DNA of 64,000 nucleotides from Scatophagus argus (Eukaryota > Chordata > Actinopteri > Scatophagidae). The notes under the pieces were generated by a model that searched no databases, was not told where the DNA came from, and was given only the letters and a program-made list of their open reading frames with translations. The DNA is taken from positions 22,143,535-22,207,534 of the forward strand of contig NC_058503.1 in NCBI RefSeq assembly GCF_020382885.2. Direction: 5' to 3'. Below are positions 25,256-39,379 of the stretch, one piece after another; within the stretch, counting starts at the first letter, position 1; each line of letters opens with the position of its first letter. The position numbers and the translations under genes are program-made.

Positions 25256-27704
25256 CTGACAGAGAGCTAAACAGTGGAGGGAGAGAATCCTCAGACAAAG
25301 TGAGGGAGGTGTATAATGAGAAAGAAGGGGCTGATTTTTCTTGCCGTGCCACCGAGCCTCTGTGGCCCACCCCCCCTTCGTCCTCCATCTTATCAGAGGA
25401 CAGCGGTGCTCGGGGAGCAGCCGAGGATCCTTTTGGTGGTGCATCCACGGTCAGCCATGTTGGAATAAATCTGTCCTGTATAGCTATAAGTGTCATATGG
25501 TGAGCCCTGTGCTGGTACAGTGAACTACAGCTCAGAGAGGAGAAGAGCCTGAAAGTGAGATGAAAAAGGGTGGAAGATCAGGAGTTAAACTGATGGAGGA
25601 TTGTGCTGTGATCCTGATGATGCTAATCACAGGTCTGTGGCTTAAAGCTTGGGTTGGTAAAGCATTTTATAAAATATTGTTTTTACATCAAATGTTCTGA
25701 CAAAAAAAAAAAAAGAAAAAGAAAAAGAATTTGTTATCTGTGTCTGAAATAAACCTTCCAATAATTTCAAAGGAAATGGCTCAGTCCTGTTGACATGACA
25801 TGACAAATCAGGAGAAGGTAATAACCTCAGTGTCTTTTCTGTGAAAGTCTTTATCTTTCTCCAACCAACCAACCAACTAACCTACTGATGCATGGTCAGT
25901 GAGTTTGACCAGGTGTGTCCGGTACATCTGAATACATCAGACATCCTGTAGCCACTGCTTCTAACCAGTGTTTACAGGTAACCACGGCAACAGTACTTGT
26001 GCTTCATGCTAGATTACAAGTTGTGCCTTTCAACAATCTTCAGAGAACACGCCAGGCGTTGCTTTCATGTGGAAAGAGCGGCAGTGATGGTGCTCGAGAG
26101 GGAACAGCAGCAGCATTTTCTTCTGCACTGGATTCTTGTCATGTGAAAGACAAATCTGTATCTCTGCTTCTAATATGGATGTCAAAAATTTGGGATTTTG
26201 GATTTGATTTCGATAGTACAGAAACCAGAGCAGCTCTGTAACAGTACGTCAGCTATGTGTGTAAAAACGAAATATACTCTGTCAGAATGGGGAAATCTGG
26301 AAATGCTGCAGTCAATGAAGACTTTGACAGTGGATGTTTTCTTTAATGGCTGATTGCATTTGCGCTCAGCAGCTCAAACATACTAAAGTGTACAACTGTT
26401 AAATAGTAAACGTGAGTGCTGAAGAAGAAGACCAGACATTGTGATTAGTTACATGCAGTTTAGAAAAAACATCTGCGCTTCAGACACAGTAGGCAGAAAC
26501 ATTGCTAAGCTACAGCCAACCATAATGTTCTTTGTTCGTAAAGACCTCAGTTATGGGAGTAAAATGGATTTTCCCTCGAGCTTTATTGAACAGCAAAGTG
26601 CTGGGCCCTGTCACTACTCCACGGCAGACACAGTCCAGGCACACCCTCAAAGCTAGTTTATTTGTTCTGGGCTCATAAATAGTCCAGTTTCATCTTCACC
26701 CACGACAGGGTGTTATTCCCTCTATTATTTCATTACGCTACATTTTTGCCCTCATAGTAATACTTAATAGATTTTGCAGATTGACAAGCGGTGAAGCCAA
26801 AAAAAGCGCTAAGGAAAAAGACAGATAGAGAGGGAGCCAAAGGTGGAGGGAGAAACTGACAGAGACAGATGTGTGGAGGGTGAAAAAGAGAGGCTGTAGT
26901 TGGAGAAATGAAAGAGTGATTGGTTAAATGAAAGGGACTGAGCAGCGGTCCGCTCCAAGCTCTGTGGTTGCGGGTGTCTGTCCAGGCTTAGCAGCCTGCC
27001 GATGAGAATGGGCCACAGCCGCTAAGATGTGCCGCTAGCTATGGCTGGCTCGCTCGGCCTCTTTTGGCTTGCTGCTACCCTTCTCCTCTATAAAGGGAGA
27101 GTGCTGGCTAACGTCAGTGTGGCCACACTCCTTATAGCCCAGAACAACCCTTGGCTCTTGGGACTGCTTACTCATCCCCATTTGGCACCGTGCATTGCGC
27201 AAAAGAGCCTCCAAGCCCTCCACCTCTCACAATCCCAACAAGCTCCAGTGGAAAAAAGCGGCACCCGCAACACTTTCCCATGGTTAAAAGTCTGCCCTCA
27301 AAAACACTGAACATGTATCCAAATCTACTTCTCTGTTTTCTCCTCCTCAATTCACCACCGTAGAAGTGCTACAGCCTGAGGGTGATTATGACATTAGTGT
27401 GGAAATTATGGTCATGAGAGATAAAACTGAATTAGAACAGTAATGAATTGAGAAGGTTTTTTCTTCCAAGGACATACACAGAAGCTGTGAATTTAGACTC
27501 ATGATACGTTTGACTGGTGCTCCCACACTTTGGACTGCTAATCATCTCGGGGCCATGCATTTCCAAAGAGCTAAAACTAGCCAAGACCCAATCTAGGCTG
27601 ACTCTGTTTGGGTTTACAGCATTTTGGACGACATCTTATTATCCTCTAATCTGTTTGGATTTGGTCTGACCATTGTTACACCTCTTTCAGAACGGCTCTC
27701 TCTT

Positions 27705-27734
27705 AAAAAAAAAATAAAATAAAATAAAATAAAA
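27705..27734. repeat. A-run with (AAAAT)n
   Basis: Ten A residues followed by four AAAAT units; low-complexity sequence. Confidence 0.85.
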
Positions 27735-30700
27735 GATATGCACCTCTGGCAAGTTTTTCATGAGTCGGTTTTGAGTTGGACCCAAAATTCTGGACGTCAT
27801 CATTAGATCCCAGCCTTGTCCTTAAACTCTGCTGGCATATCACCGTAGGTCTCATTTGCTCTGTGAAATAATGGTTTAATTCGAGCTCACGATATTACAG
27901 GGCATGTAAAACGACCATGGTGTTGTGTTGTGTTCATGCCCACGCTCATGAGCTCTTTATCTTTACCTTTACCTTTAGACTGAGGGAGGGACCCCATTGC
28001 TTTAAAACAAAGGACATTGGCAGTCACTAAGCAGGAGGACGTGGACACACATGGAGCCTCCAGTTCCACCGTAGCCATGTGTGACGCCATGTGAACAAGA
28101 GGAAAGATCCCTTCTGTCATTCATCAACTTCCCAGCGGTCTGCCGTTGTCATGACTCCTCCACCACCAACAGGAAGACTTTCTCTTTTGTTCCTTGCGAC
28201 TATCATGTCACAGTGGTCCATAGCTCTATATGCTGTGGTTTGTCATTAGTCATTCAGTGAGAACGAGTACAAACAAAGGCCTGCCTTTGATCTTTAACTC
28301 AACCAGCTTGTATGATCATCGCAGGTTCACATGCGATGATGTCTGCTGAACTGAAAGTCTTTACACAGCAATTCTGGAACTTTATGCCACAGCTCAAGGC
28401 TTTGCTGACTCCCTGTTGGCTAATTGTTAGCCATCGTGCTGTGAGGCACAGCCAGTCATGAGTGAATGACAGCTTCTTGACAGCTTCATTAAGACCACAG
28501 ATGGCGGGGGAAGTGAAGAGAAGCTAGAACAAATGTAACGCTTGCGAAATGTGAGGGAGGCCGCGGGACCTTTTCACAGCTTCTGCGGCTGGCTCACGTC
28601 CAAGCAGCCTGTCTGGGCAACCCGTCCCCTCTATCTGAAATCTGGCTTCAGCTGAGCTCATGGAGCCCCTGCAGGTGAGATCCGATGTCGCGTTGCTAAC
28701 TTCTCTGCTGTTGGTGGGTGAGGTCCAACTGCTCCCCCCAACAGACGAGAGACAGGTGTGAAGAGTGGACATGCTGCTACACTAAGTAAAATCCCATCAA
28801 CTCTGTGCCATATAATAATCAGTCTTGTACTTGCTGTAGGACAATATTTTGACAAATTAATGGGAACATGGATTTGACCACAAGCCTACATGTTCCATCT
28901 GGTGTTTTTAAAGACATATGCTTTCAATAGAATATCTCTGTCATTCAGTCATTAACTATCGATTCCCATGTTAGTGAAAGCTAAGCTGAGGTTTATATGA
29001 AAACTAACCACAAAGGAGGAATTAAATTGATAAATATAGAACATAATCAGGTCAAAAAGGGAACCCACAGCGCATCTGGCAACAAAATAACGTATGCTGG
29101 AAGAACTGTTGGAGGAATCCAGTTCTCGTTGGACACACATTTATTAGCTGTAAATTGATGTCTGTGTTCAATGATTTATGAGGGCGTCACAATGAAACTG
29201 AGAGCCAACTGACTTTAGGATGACTTTAGAAAAGGGAAATGACCTCTGAGGCCTCATTCATTATCTGTCTAGCCAAACAGTCAGGACAAACTACGAGGAT
29301 ATAACCAACCATTTGCTAACTGACCATTCATTCCCCGAGCAGCTGAAACCAGCAGGAGCAGCAGGCCCGTTGAGGCCCGTGTCCTGCAGTGCTGATTCTT
29401 CTCATCTCAAGAGTTTGGAGATTCTGTCTCTTTATTGCCTTTCCAAAACCAAAAATAACAATAATGAAAAAAATGTTTTTCCAAGAAATAGCTTATCATT
29501 AGCTTACCATAAAGCCCCATTCAAGACTGTCAACTAATATACTGATATTTAATACGTATAGGCTAATGTTTACCACGCTACTACCTTAGCTCAACATGTT
29601 AGCTTGCTAACATTACAGCTAACAATTTCCTTTTTATTAAATTAGTTTTTGTTTTTTTTTTTTAGTTATTAAATTAAAAGTTTTAATCATTGGTTTTTCA
29701 ATTGCTCACTGATATTTATTTCATGAACTTTTATTAACCGTGATTTTTTTATTCTTATTTTGTTCCAAACGGTGGAGCTAGATGAAGAATTATGGTGTGA
29801 CCAAAATGATTACAATTCAACGGACAAAAAGAATTTCTGTTGCATATTTAGTGGCCGTCCCTCCAACAGACCTCATGATGGCATGAGATGAAAGGTCAGA
29901 CTGAGGTCAGTAGGATTTGTTCTGTATGGAACAACATTTCATGGCATTGTTGGTTGTACAAATAATATTTTATTTATTTCTGATCTATAGTAAGCATCTG
30001 ATTCACATTACGTATGAATGCATGAAAGTCATGTAGTCTAAGCCATGTATCACATGTATGTAGCAAGTGAAAGCACATTTAGTAACCTTTTGTGGGTTTT
30101 TATTCTCATGGAAGTCAGACAGAGTCATTAAAAACAGAGATGTTAGCTATTTATACACAGCTGATTAAAATCTCCTAGCAACCATCATCTCAGCCAGTGA
30201 AATTTACAGTCACTGTCTAAAAACGAGAAGCCTGCTTTGTGTCTTAAGTAAAGTTATCACCAAGTTCTAACATAAATCTACCAATGATATCTTCGTGAAC
30301 TGCATACCAGACTGGAAAGCTCAACGGGCTTTAGCTTCAGTATCAGCGCAGGGTCAGTTATAATTGGAGAAAAAAATACATAGCAGGGGCTGGAACAGTG
30401 GAAAGGAGAAATATGCATCTGTGCGCTCTGTAGATGAGCAGAATAAAGGAGTGGACTCAGATAAAGACACAAAGTCAGATGGATCGAGTCTGAAAAATCC
30501 TTAAGTCAAATTAACTTGAAACCACAGAGCAACAAAGACGGAGTTGTGCAGGTGGAGCAGCAGACAGGATTTAACATGTTCATTCTGCCTTACAAGAAAC
30601 AAGATGAAAGAAACCCTGAACACAAGTGAATGTAGTTCAGACATCACACACGCACACTTTAGCAAAGGAATGACTAATGCCTGTAGAGGAGTGTGTGCCT

Positions 30701-32192
30701 CAGTGTTTTCAGATACAGACACACACACACACGCAAAAAGGCCCTGGAGAGGCTTATCAAACATAGAGTGGGATGAATAAACTCATGTGGTGAAGCAGTC
30801 AAACTGAGAGGAAAGTCTCAGGGGGCCAGTAGATAGAGTTGCCATAGGATCTGTCCAGAGTCTCTGCTGCCACCTACACAGCATATGGTGCAGCCTGATA
30901 ACGAATAAGGCCCAAACGAATGAGACCGGCGCATGTTAACAAGGGAAAGTGACCCGACATGCTAATTAGCGTGTCCAGCAGCTGCAGCAGGTGAATCAAC
31001 AGGCTTTCAGCACGATTGTTCTGACATTTAACTCTAAATAATGTGGGTAAAGTTATCTCTTTATCCTCCTTATGGCCATCAGAAACGAATGTGTAGACGC
31101 ATGTTCTTTTTCATAACTGTTTGCTGGTCAGTATTTTTGTCTGCTATGTGTGGTGGTGCAAGGGAAATGTGGTGACCCTGGAACGGGCCGGGGCCAGAGG
31201 CTTGTCCACTGAGTGTCTCATAAAAAGCTAACCGCAGTGAGCCTTACAGCTGGACTCGCCTTGAATCGACACTTGGCCAGCAACCATTAGCGGTTAAAAT
31301 GAGTCGTGGTGTAGATACCCGACTGTGCAAGCTCTCCACTCTCTCGTATATTTTAGATCTGCTCCCACATTACGTGGATGGAAAAAGTGAAGTAAAGTAA
31401 AGTAAAATCGATCTAAAATACTCAATTTTGTTTATTAGATTTTACAGGGGATAATGATGTCTGCCTGCGAAAGGCTGTCTAGTTTCTGCATTTCTGTTTA
31501 TTTTCAAAAACCGAGCACCCAATAATACTGAAGTAAAAGGGTTAGTAATTTATTCTGGAAATAGTTTTGTTATGTTTCTGGAAAATCTCTCATCCTCCTC
31601 TCAGACTGCCACCGATAACTCAAACGCTCAGAGAACAATACTAAACACGCTAGCTTGACAGCTGTAACTGATAACATATAAGTTCATAGTTTTCCTTCTT
31701 GATCCTGTTGGGTGTTTTCTTAGAAGTGAGACAGGAGGGAGTTGCGGTTTTGATATTCTAACTAAGGTTTTAGAAAATGTGTGCATAAAAAAATCAAAAG
31801 GTTGCAGAAATTAAGTGAAATGAAGGACCTCAAACGCCACACCTGCATGGGGCCACTGATGAGCTGTCCCTATTACCCAATTACCAGCTGAAGCTTTAAG
31901 TAGCCCGACGACAGCTTTGCAACAGAAAGAGGAGAGAAAATGAATAGCGGCAGTCGAGTCTTACTAAAACACGAGACCTTTCACTCGTAACAGATGTTGA
32001 CTTTCAACCGCTTCTGTTTCTGTAACTCACTCGACGTGCTGCCACTTTCTGTGCGTGACAGAAAATCTGCTGCATACACAGAAATGTGAAGCATTCTGGA
32101 TGTCCTTGTGCATTTCCTGATGCATTTCCTCATTTCACAGTCGACCCACCACACCGTCCTTCGCACACAACCTCGGACACCAGCTATCATCC

Positions 32193-32240
32193 ACCCTCCT
32201 CTTCCTCCCTCTCCTCCTCCTCCTCCTCCTTCCCCTCCCT
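32193..32240. repeat. Polypyrimidine (TCC)n tract
   Basis: CCTCCTCTTCC followed by TCC repeats, all C/T on the plus strand. Confidence 0.9.
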
Positions 32241-32460
32241 ACCTGCAGGACCTGAGCTCATTGTTTTTGCCCTGCTGATTAACCTTTCCCCGCCCCAAGG
32301 AATGTCTCACATTGGGTTCTGGATGAATACGGGCTGTGCCGGCACCAAAACGTGCCCAGCTTTTCCTAATGAGTTCCAGCGGCTCGGGGCTCTGGGCGAG
32401 TTATCCTGCTGTGATTGGCACCTGCTTAGGAGGACAGTGTGGTGGTGAAATGGGATGAAA
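32241..32460. promoter_or_regulatory. Candidate conserved noncoding segment
   Basis: Starts right after the TCC tract. It holds GCTGATTAACC, CCTAATGAG and GTGATTGGCACC in complex sequence without repeats. It resembles enhancer-type conserved DNA; not aligned. Confidence 0.3.
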
Positions 32461-32842
32461 GCAGAGTTTAGCTGAGGGAACACTGAGTCCATCCTAAAGC
32501 AATCAACAGTTAGAGAGCCAGGTCTTATTTGACTGACTGAGATTACGGCAAAGCTTGATGTTACAAATGTTTCATTATTTAAAGCTGCTTGATGTACCAA
32601 AGCACAGGAGTGGTACTGGAGGCAGCCATTTGTAGTTTCCAGCAATGCATATGTACCAGTTTGCCCACACACAATAACAGAGAGGCTGATGAAGTTCTGT
32701 ATTTATCTCACTTTCTTCAAATCCCATGAAAACACATCAAGCAACAATGACAAAAACCTTCTCCCTCTGTGTCCGTGAGCTCCTCCCTCGTCCCAAAACC
32801 CATCAGTGTTCCTTCACTGACATGAACAAGTTTCACTCAATC

Positions 32843-32843
32843 T

Positions 32844-32871
<28 letters not shown>
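32843..32871. repeat. (AC)n microsatellite
   Basis: An uninterrupted AC run of about 29 bases ending in ATACACC. Confidence 0.95.
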
Positions 32872-32876
<5 letters not shown>

Positions 32877-34523
32877 CATCCATGTGTTTTAATCCTGTCT
32901 GAGTAATGTTCAGTAAAAAACTACAGTGCCCAGCTGTTTATCAGAATTTGCTGACATGTGTTGGCTCAGTGTTGGAAGTCACTGTTCAGTAAGAAGGAAC
33001 AAGTTGGAATTGAATGAAACAAACATGGGCAGGTGAATCAGGAGTTCTTAACCTTTTGTAACTTAAGGCCAACTTCTGATTGCTAAAAATGATCATAACA
33101 TAAAACAACATAAAATGGAGGAAAGTTAACTGGGCTGTAAATATGTACGTTGCCCTTGTCAGCTGTAATGTTCTGCTCAGCCCCGGTGAGACTCCCCCCT
33201 CGAGGAAATAATGCAGTGAAGTCGTGGTGTGAAGGCTGAGGGATTGTCGTCATTTTTATTTTGTGTCACTGCGTCCGAGGGACAGTGGAAAAACACATTT
33301 ATCTTTCATGTTTTTGAGCGCATTTAGGTTGCACTGGTTTGCAGGTTGCACTGCCTCAGCAGAACACTACAGGGCGCTCTGAAGTCCAGGCTGTGGTATT
33401 ATTAGTTTTTCATTATTAGTATTTTTACTGTTGTTTGTTTTTGGTCTTTTTCATGGCGTTTGTACACACAGTAACACAAGACATTTAGACACACATAATA
33501 TTACTTAACATAACACTGAAAATGCATTTTGGATATTTTACAAAATGGTCTTAGCTGAGATGACGGCAGAAAGATGAGGCTGAAAAACATTAAAATCAGC
33601 CAGACACGACAAAAAAAATAAGGAAAAAACTAACAAAATAAATGCAGCTGTCATAAGAATAAGGGAACAGGTCTAAGTATATCAACATCCTCAAAAATAA
33701 ATGCATGAAATAAATAAATAAAATCACATAAACACTGACAGGTAGTTCGTCCTGCCACCACATCATGAGGAATCATTTTAAAAGCCTCATTTGGGATAAT
33801 AAAAAGGCACAAAATACGTAGGTGATATGAGGAAAAGCTTTCCAGGTGAGTGTAAGTGTAGCCGGTGAGAGCGAGCCAACATTAGCACACGGAGCACAAT
33901 GATGAGTACTGGCAGTGCTTTCAGTAATAAGCCTCAGAGCATCACGGTAAACAAGCTCTGAAGAGGACTGACTCTCGCGAATGCCATCAGCATTATCATA
34001 AATCAATAAAAAATGTAGCAGAGCTTTTCTGTGCTTCAAAAGAAAAAAATACATTTTTTAGTTATTGATTACAAACTCCAGATATTTGTGCACAGATACT
34101 CTCAGTGCCCTGAAGGTCGACAACAGGACAGTCAGATGGTTTTGTTATGACCCTCTTTGGCCTGTTCATTCCACTTCCTGATGATGTGACAAATGTTCTT
34201 TGCTATCAAACGCCTGAGCTACCTTCAGACATCAGCACTTGTGTGTGACACCCAGCTGAATCATTAGGCTTTTACCCTGGCAGTAACTACAAGGGAAAAA
34301 TGAGTTTGGCATTCTGCTGTTCTGTGCTGTAATTTTGAGCTCACTCCTGAGTACACCTGCTGCAGCTCCACCTGTGCTTGATTCCAACCAGTCAGGAGCC
34401 TGTGACTCACAGTGTGAGCTGACGTGACTCAAAACAAGAAATGAAACAACACGAGCTCGCACGTCACGGTCTGTGTTTTAAGAGCTTTCTTCATTTGCTG
34501 TTTTGTTGCTCTGTAATGTAGCA
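32872..34523. other. Noncoding stretch
   Basis: No gene or clear element. A weak hAT-terminus-like phrase near 33040 was not accepted. Confidence 0.45.
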
Positions 34524-34999
34524 CAGTGATTTTAGTTTTTACAAAGCACTCACAAGTACTCACAGGTACTTTATTTCTATCTAGAAATACTGAAAATGTT
34601 CTGTTACCAGTAAAAACCCTGAATCCAAATTGTTCCCTCAGTAAAAGCGCTGAAATACTATCAGCAACATGTTGAAGTATCAAGAGTGCAGAATGGCCCC
34701 TTTATGTGTTGTGTTATTGTAGAATATTATATTATTCTGTTTTCAATCCTTGAAGATCACATGTAAAAGCATTGTTAACACTTAATCAACGTTGAGGGTA
34801 TTCTTGATGTTTTGAGCACTACTGGGTAAATTAAGTGTACAATTAACATAATACAGCAAAAAGTACAACATTTACCTCTGAAGTGTAATAGAAGTATGAA
34901 GTGGAATAAAATAAAAATATTCGTGTCAGTTACAAGTATGTCAAAACTGTACATAAGTACAGTACTTGAGTAAACGTAGTTAGTTACTTCCCATCACTG
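34524..34999 (-). mobile_element. Degenerate hAT-type MITE of a common spiny-rayed fish family
   Basis: The minus strand begins CAGTGATGGGAAGTAACTAA, then ACTCAAGTACTGTACTTA and later GGCCATTCTGCA. The element closes with CACTG at 34524-34528. The GTAACTAA...CAAGTACTGTACTTAAGTAC phrase is familiar from an abundant repeat of acanthomorph genomes, and the order of later landmarks also agrees with it. The 476-bp span with CAGTG/CACTG termini fits a near-full-length copy. No 8-bp target duplication is preserved. Confidence 0.65.
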
Positions 35000-37900
35000 C
35001 TAATAATCAGAAGTCATCCGAGTCCTGGTGCATCTGGAGGAGCTGAGACGTTCGCTTCTCCTAAAGGCCTCCTCAGTTGTGCCGGACTGGTGGGGACTCT
35101 GAGACGCAGACCCGTTTCTGTAATGCTATCCCAGTCCCAAACATGGGTGTTTCTTTGAACAACTGTGTATTGTTCCAGAACTCTACTCTACCAGTACCAT
35201 TAGAGTACTTTATTTGATACCTTTTCTCTCCATGCATGATGAGGTGCTTCATTATGTTACTCATTTTTCCAGTTTTTCCCGAAATTATCCTTGCACATTC
35301 AGCTGTGTGCAGAATGCCAGCTGCCAACTGGAGGGCCCCCCCTGCTTAGAGCTCCAGTGTAACGCTGAAGTCTTACACAGACTCAGTATGCAATATACAA
35401 GATTTCATGGATCCAAGCCAAGACAATTAACTAGGCTATACACACTTTGCACACACACACACATTGCCAAGGTTAATACTGTTAACAGTAAGGCCACTCA
35501 CACCACTACACCACGCAACAACTATGAGATCCCCCAGACTCCACTCAGCACACTCTCTCTAACCTGACACATGTGCACACACACGACATACGTACGCACA
35601 CTTGTGTGTGTCGCTGTAAGACTTTGCACCTTATACACAGCAGGTCTGTCACAATTCAGTAAACACCACCCGTTTGCCCGACTGCTTCCTTGTCTAACTA
35701 GCCAGCAGGTCACTTTTACTAGCAGCTGCTGCTTCACCTCCCTTCGCCTCCCACCATCCGTCCCTGACAGGAGCTCTCAGCTTCTACTTGACCTGGTTCT
35801 GGGTAGTGACCGGACAGGAGAAGAGGCCCCACCCACCTCGCGTGGTACCTGCACAGGCACCAGCATTAGCTCCAAGTATGTTTTCATTATTATCATTTCA
35901 ATTTATTCTTTTCCAGCTTTTTGGAAGTAAACCTAAAGGTAGTAAGTAATGGACTTTTCTTACTCTTTCTTTGAAGAAATGTTTCTACTGTTTTTCATGG
36001 TGTATGAGATAATGTTAGGTTTTCTTTGAAGGCCTTATCAACATCTTCCAGGATTTCCTAAACCTGCTTCACAATAAAAGCCACTGGCAACAGGAAATGT
36101 TCTGCTTGCCTTAGTCACACATCTTCATGAAGTAAGGCTGATATCCGACAGTGCAACCAAGAGCGAAGGAGTCAAACTAAAATCCAAAATTAAAGCCCTG
36201 AGAACTGAGCACAGTGAGCCTGTCAAAAACAAAGCTTTCATTCCAGTTGCTACCCAAAGCACACGTGTTGAGCCAGTCAATTTCACGCCAAATTCAGCCT
36301 TGGTTTGGCACCGACTGAACGCAGTTTTGAGGCCACCATGGAAATACATATGACTTGGAAGAGCATGGTTTGCTGTAAGCAGGCAATACCAGGCCAATGG
36401 AGAAGAAACACAAAAAGTCCAGATGTAAAATAAATAAATAAATAAACAACAGTATGCAGCAGAGGGCAATCTATCAGTGTATAAATGGCTCTGCTTGACA
36501 AACAGTTTCAATAGCATGTGGTTTGGTCATGTAACTCTCTCCCATATCTTAGAAATTCCAAGTAATATCATCTCAAGAAATAGCAACTTGGTCTCATCCT
36601 TAACCTGTGACACAAGACTGAATGATACTGACTTAGCGCCGTCATAGTCAATCTTAGCTCTGACACTGAATCAGAGACCTTTTAAAACTCACACACTTTT
36701 AAGTCAATAAACCCAGCACCTCCCCCCCTCCCCCTCGGCTTTCTTCTGACTGCGGTCAAGCGACTGTTCTCGGGGCAGGGAGGTGTAACAACAGTGTGTC
36801 TGCTTTGTTTTGGGAAATGAAGCACAGGATCACATCGATAGCCCTGTGCAGCAGCGCGCTGCCGGTCCCAGGCTCTCAGGTCAGATGTGTCTGCTCGCTG
36901 CCTGGTCACCCTGACAGGACCTCCCCAGCAGGAGTGATGCTTCACATAATGGGAAATCAATTCTATTTTTGTTGCCTGGGTAGGTGGGCTTAAGGAATAA
37001 TTACTCAGTCAAGGAGTAGGAGAGAGAGAGACAGAGAGAGAGAGAGAAACAGAGGCTGTCCTCACAGCTTATCCACTGTGGTCTTCCTGCTCCCGCGCTG
37101 ATGTGAAACCAATACCATTATCCAGTTAAATCCTCCATGGACTGCTCCCGCTCTGTAAGAAAAACAGCAGTGTGAAGCTGCGCCATCGACGTGTGGAGCT
37201 CCTTAATGAGATTCCTTGGGGTGCATTCTCGAATTGCTGGGATTTCATGATTCTTTCAGCGTTGACTTCTTTCCATCTGGCTAGTGAGTCCACAGAGAGG
37301 CAACAAATGATTACACACTTAAACACCCTGGCGCTCTTACCAGGACACTTCATTTGTATCAGTCAGGCCGCAAACCACAGCCCCCCGAACCTTACACAAC
37401 CACATACGGAGAGAGTAACAGGAAGCTATGACCAGCATTACTCTTAGCTACAGATACAGATTTTTTGTAACAGTCAGCACAAATTAAAGCTGGAAACTTC
37501 GTGTCCGTCAAATGTTGTGACTGTTTAACAAACTGAATGACAATTTCCTAACCTTCCCCAAAGTGCCTCTGTTGCCTGAATCCATCCCAACTACCTCGTG
37601 TTGTGTCTATTTACACAAATGCGAGAGATTACAGTACAAAATAAGTACAAGTTAGAGATTACAAACAGATAGCTTGTAGTTTGGTCAGGACCACTGACCA
37701 AGCTGCTGTATATGAAGAGTTGGCGGCGACCAACCAACATCAAAGAACTACAGAAATGAAGTATCTTAAGTAGTATTTTATGTTTTACTTCTACAAGAGA
37801 AGAGGCTTTGAGGGTGAGGATGAAATGATTCTTTGACTACAGCTGCCTCAGAGAAACCTTCCCGACATAGAGTGTTCTAGAGGGGATTTTTTCCACAAAA

Positions 37901-39379
37901 ATAGGTGTAGAAAAAGGGTTTGCTGTCTTTTCACCATGGTCATCTGATATTCTGGTCACTATGGCAACGCTGTAAGAAACTTGGTCAATCACAGCCAGTT
38001 GGGGAGCTTGTCCATCCCTGTCAGTCACATAACCCTCATTTTGCACTTCCTAACAGTCCCGGATGGTCTCCCGAATTAATGAAGCTGCATGGGTGCGAAT
38101 TATTTTTCCTTTGCTGAGGAGGAAGAGCTTGTCTGTAGTTTTTCGACAGGCAAGACAACCTCCAGATGTGGTCTGGCCAATCGGAAGTTGCAGTTCATCT
38201 GTGCATGTTTACACTACATCTTTTATTAACATAGACTGCTTGTCTAGATAAGATATGCAGATGTAGATTGCATGTTAATACCAGGAGGAAATGGAGTCAG
38301 ATAGATAGATTACTTGTGGCCCTGTTAACCTATGAGATCACCCAATCACAATTCTGCCAAAAGCAAGACAGTGTTTGATTAACAGCTTAGAAATCCAACA
38401 GCCTGTTATCTCCATCAGTTCAAACCCTGAATCAAAACTCCTTCTTTTCTTCCAGCATCTCCCGTCCTGCGTTCTCCCACTCCTCCCCTTCCCTCATGCT
38501 GCTTACATCGCAGCAGGCTGTGCATCTTTTGTGAAATGTGTGAAAAACACAATGAAGGGTTTAAGATGACTGAACTTGGGGTTGGAATCTGGATGCATCT
38601 CTCCCCAACCCAATTAACACAGAGTCAATAGAGAGCAAATTAAAAAGGCCCCGGGTGGTGGACCTTGCCAGAAAATGCCAACAAAATCAAGACGGTCAAG
38701 GCCAGCACAAAGGCACAAACTCTCTGGTTCTGTACAACCCTCCTGAGCTCCCCTGATTAAAGCAAGGGGAGATTATTTAGGCCCTTTTCTTTCACGGTTA
38801 GAGTAAATGAGGGGAGAGGGTATCCATTCAAACAGGGCAAAGGGCTGGGAAAAATGGCCGACTTTGGGTCGGGGACCATTGAGGCTGCTCACTGAGGTGT
38901 GAAGAGCCCACCTCCCAAAGACAACATCCGCAGTGGGAAAAAGAAATAAATGAAAATGGAAAACAGCTCGCTTAAGACAAACATTGGGAAATAGCAGCCT
39001 ATCCAGGAAAACCGGGTCCCGATTTTATACGATTCCCATTATGTGTATGTTTTTTTATGTTTTCCATAGACACCTTTGCTTTGTCTATTCTGCATGGACT
39101 GCAGACAGCATTGCAAACTGTAACCATAGTTACAAATATGCTTAAGATTTGTATTAAACACCAGCTGAGAGTGATTTCCCACATGGAATAATACGATGTT
39201 TGTAACAAGGCTTCTGAAAATCACACTGAAGTATTTAAAGGCGAGTTTGCGCACCACTCTTGATTAAAAGTGACACTGAATTGTCCTGATGTGTGTAATC
39301 CCATTCATCTGTTCCTCTGTGCTCATTATGCTAAGAATTATTCTCAAATACCACATGCATGAGTCCAGAGCCAGCCATG

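Larger units (their letters stand above)
22746..32190. other. Long noncoding stretch
   Basis: No supported exon. Blocks near 23330-23580 and 30900-31050 have the look of conserved noncoding elements. Microsatellites lie at 25237-25255 (GT) and 27705-27734 (AAAAT type). The frame at 27029-27310 resembles a signal peptide at its start but has no further support. Confidence 0.5.

Noticed and set aside
27029..27310. Frame beginning like a signal peptide (MAGSLGLFWLAATLLL)
   Set aside because: The rest is low in structure and overlaps open antisense frames. No exon boundaries or known family; one hydrophobic stretch is not enough.
33041..33076. hAT-like terminus (AGTTCTTAACCTTTTGTAAC)
   Set aside because: Too degenerate, with no partner terminus or target duplication found.
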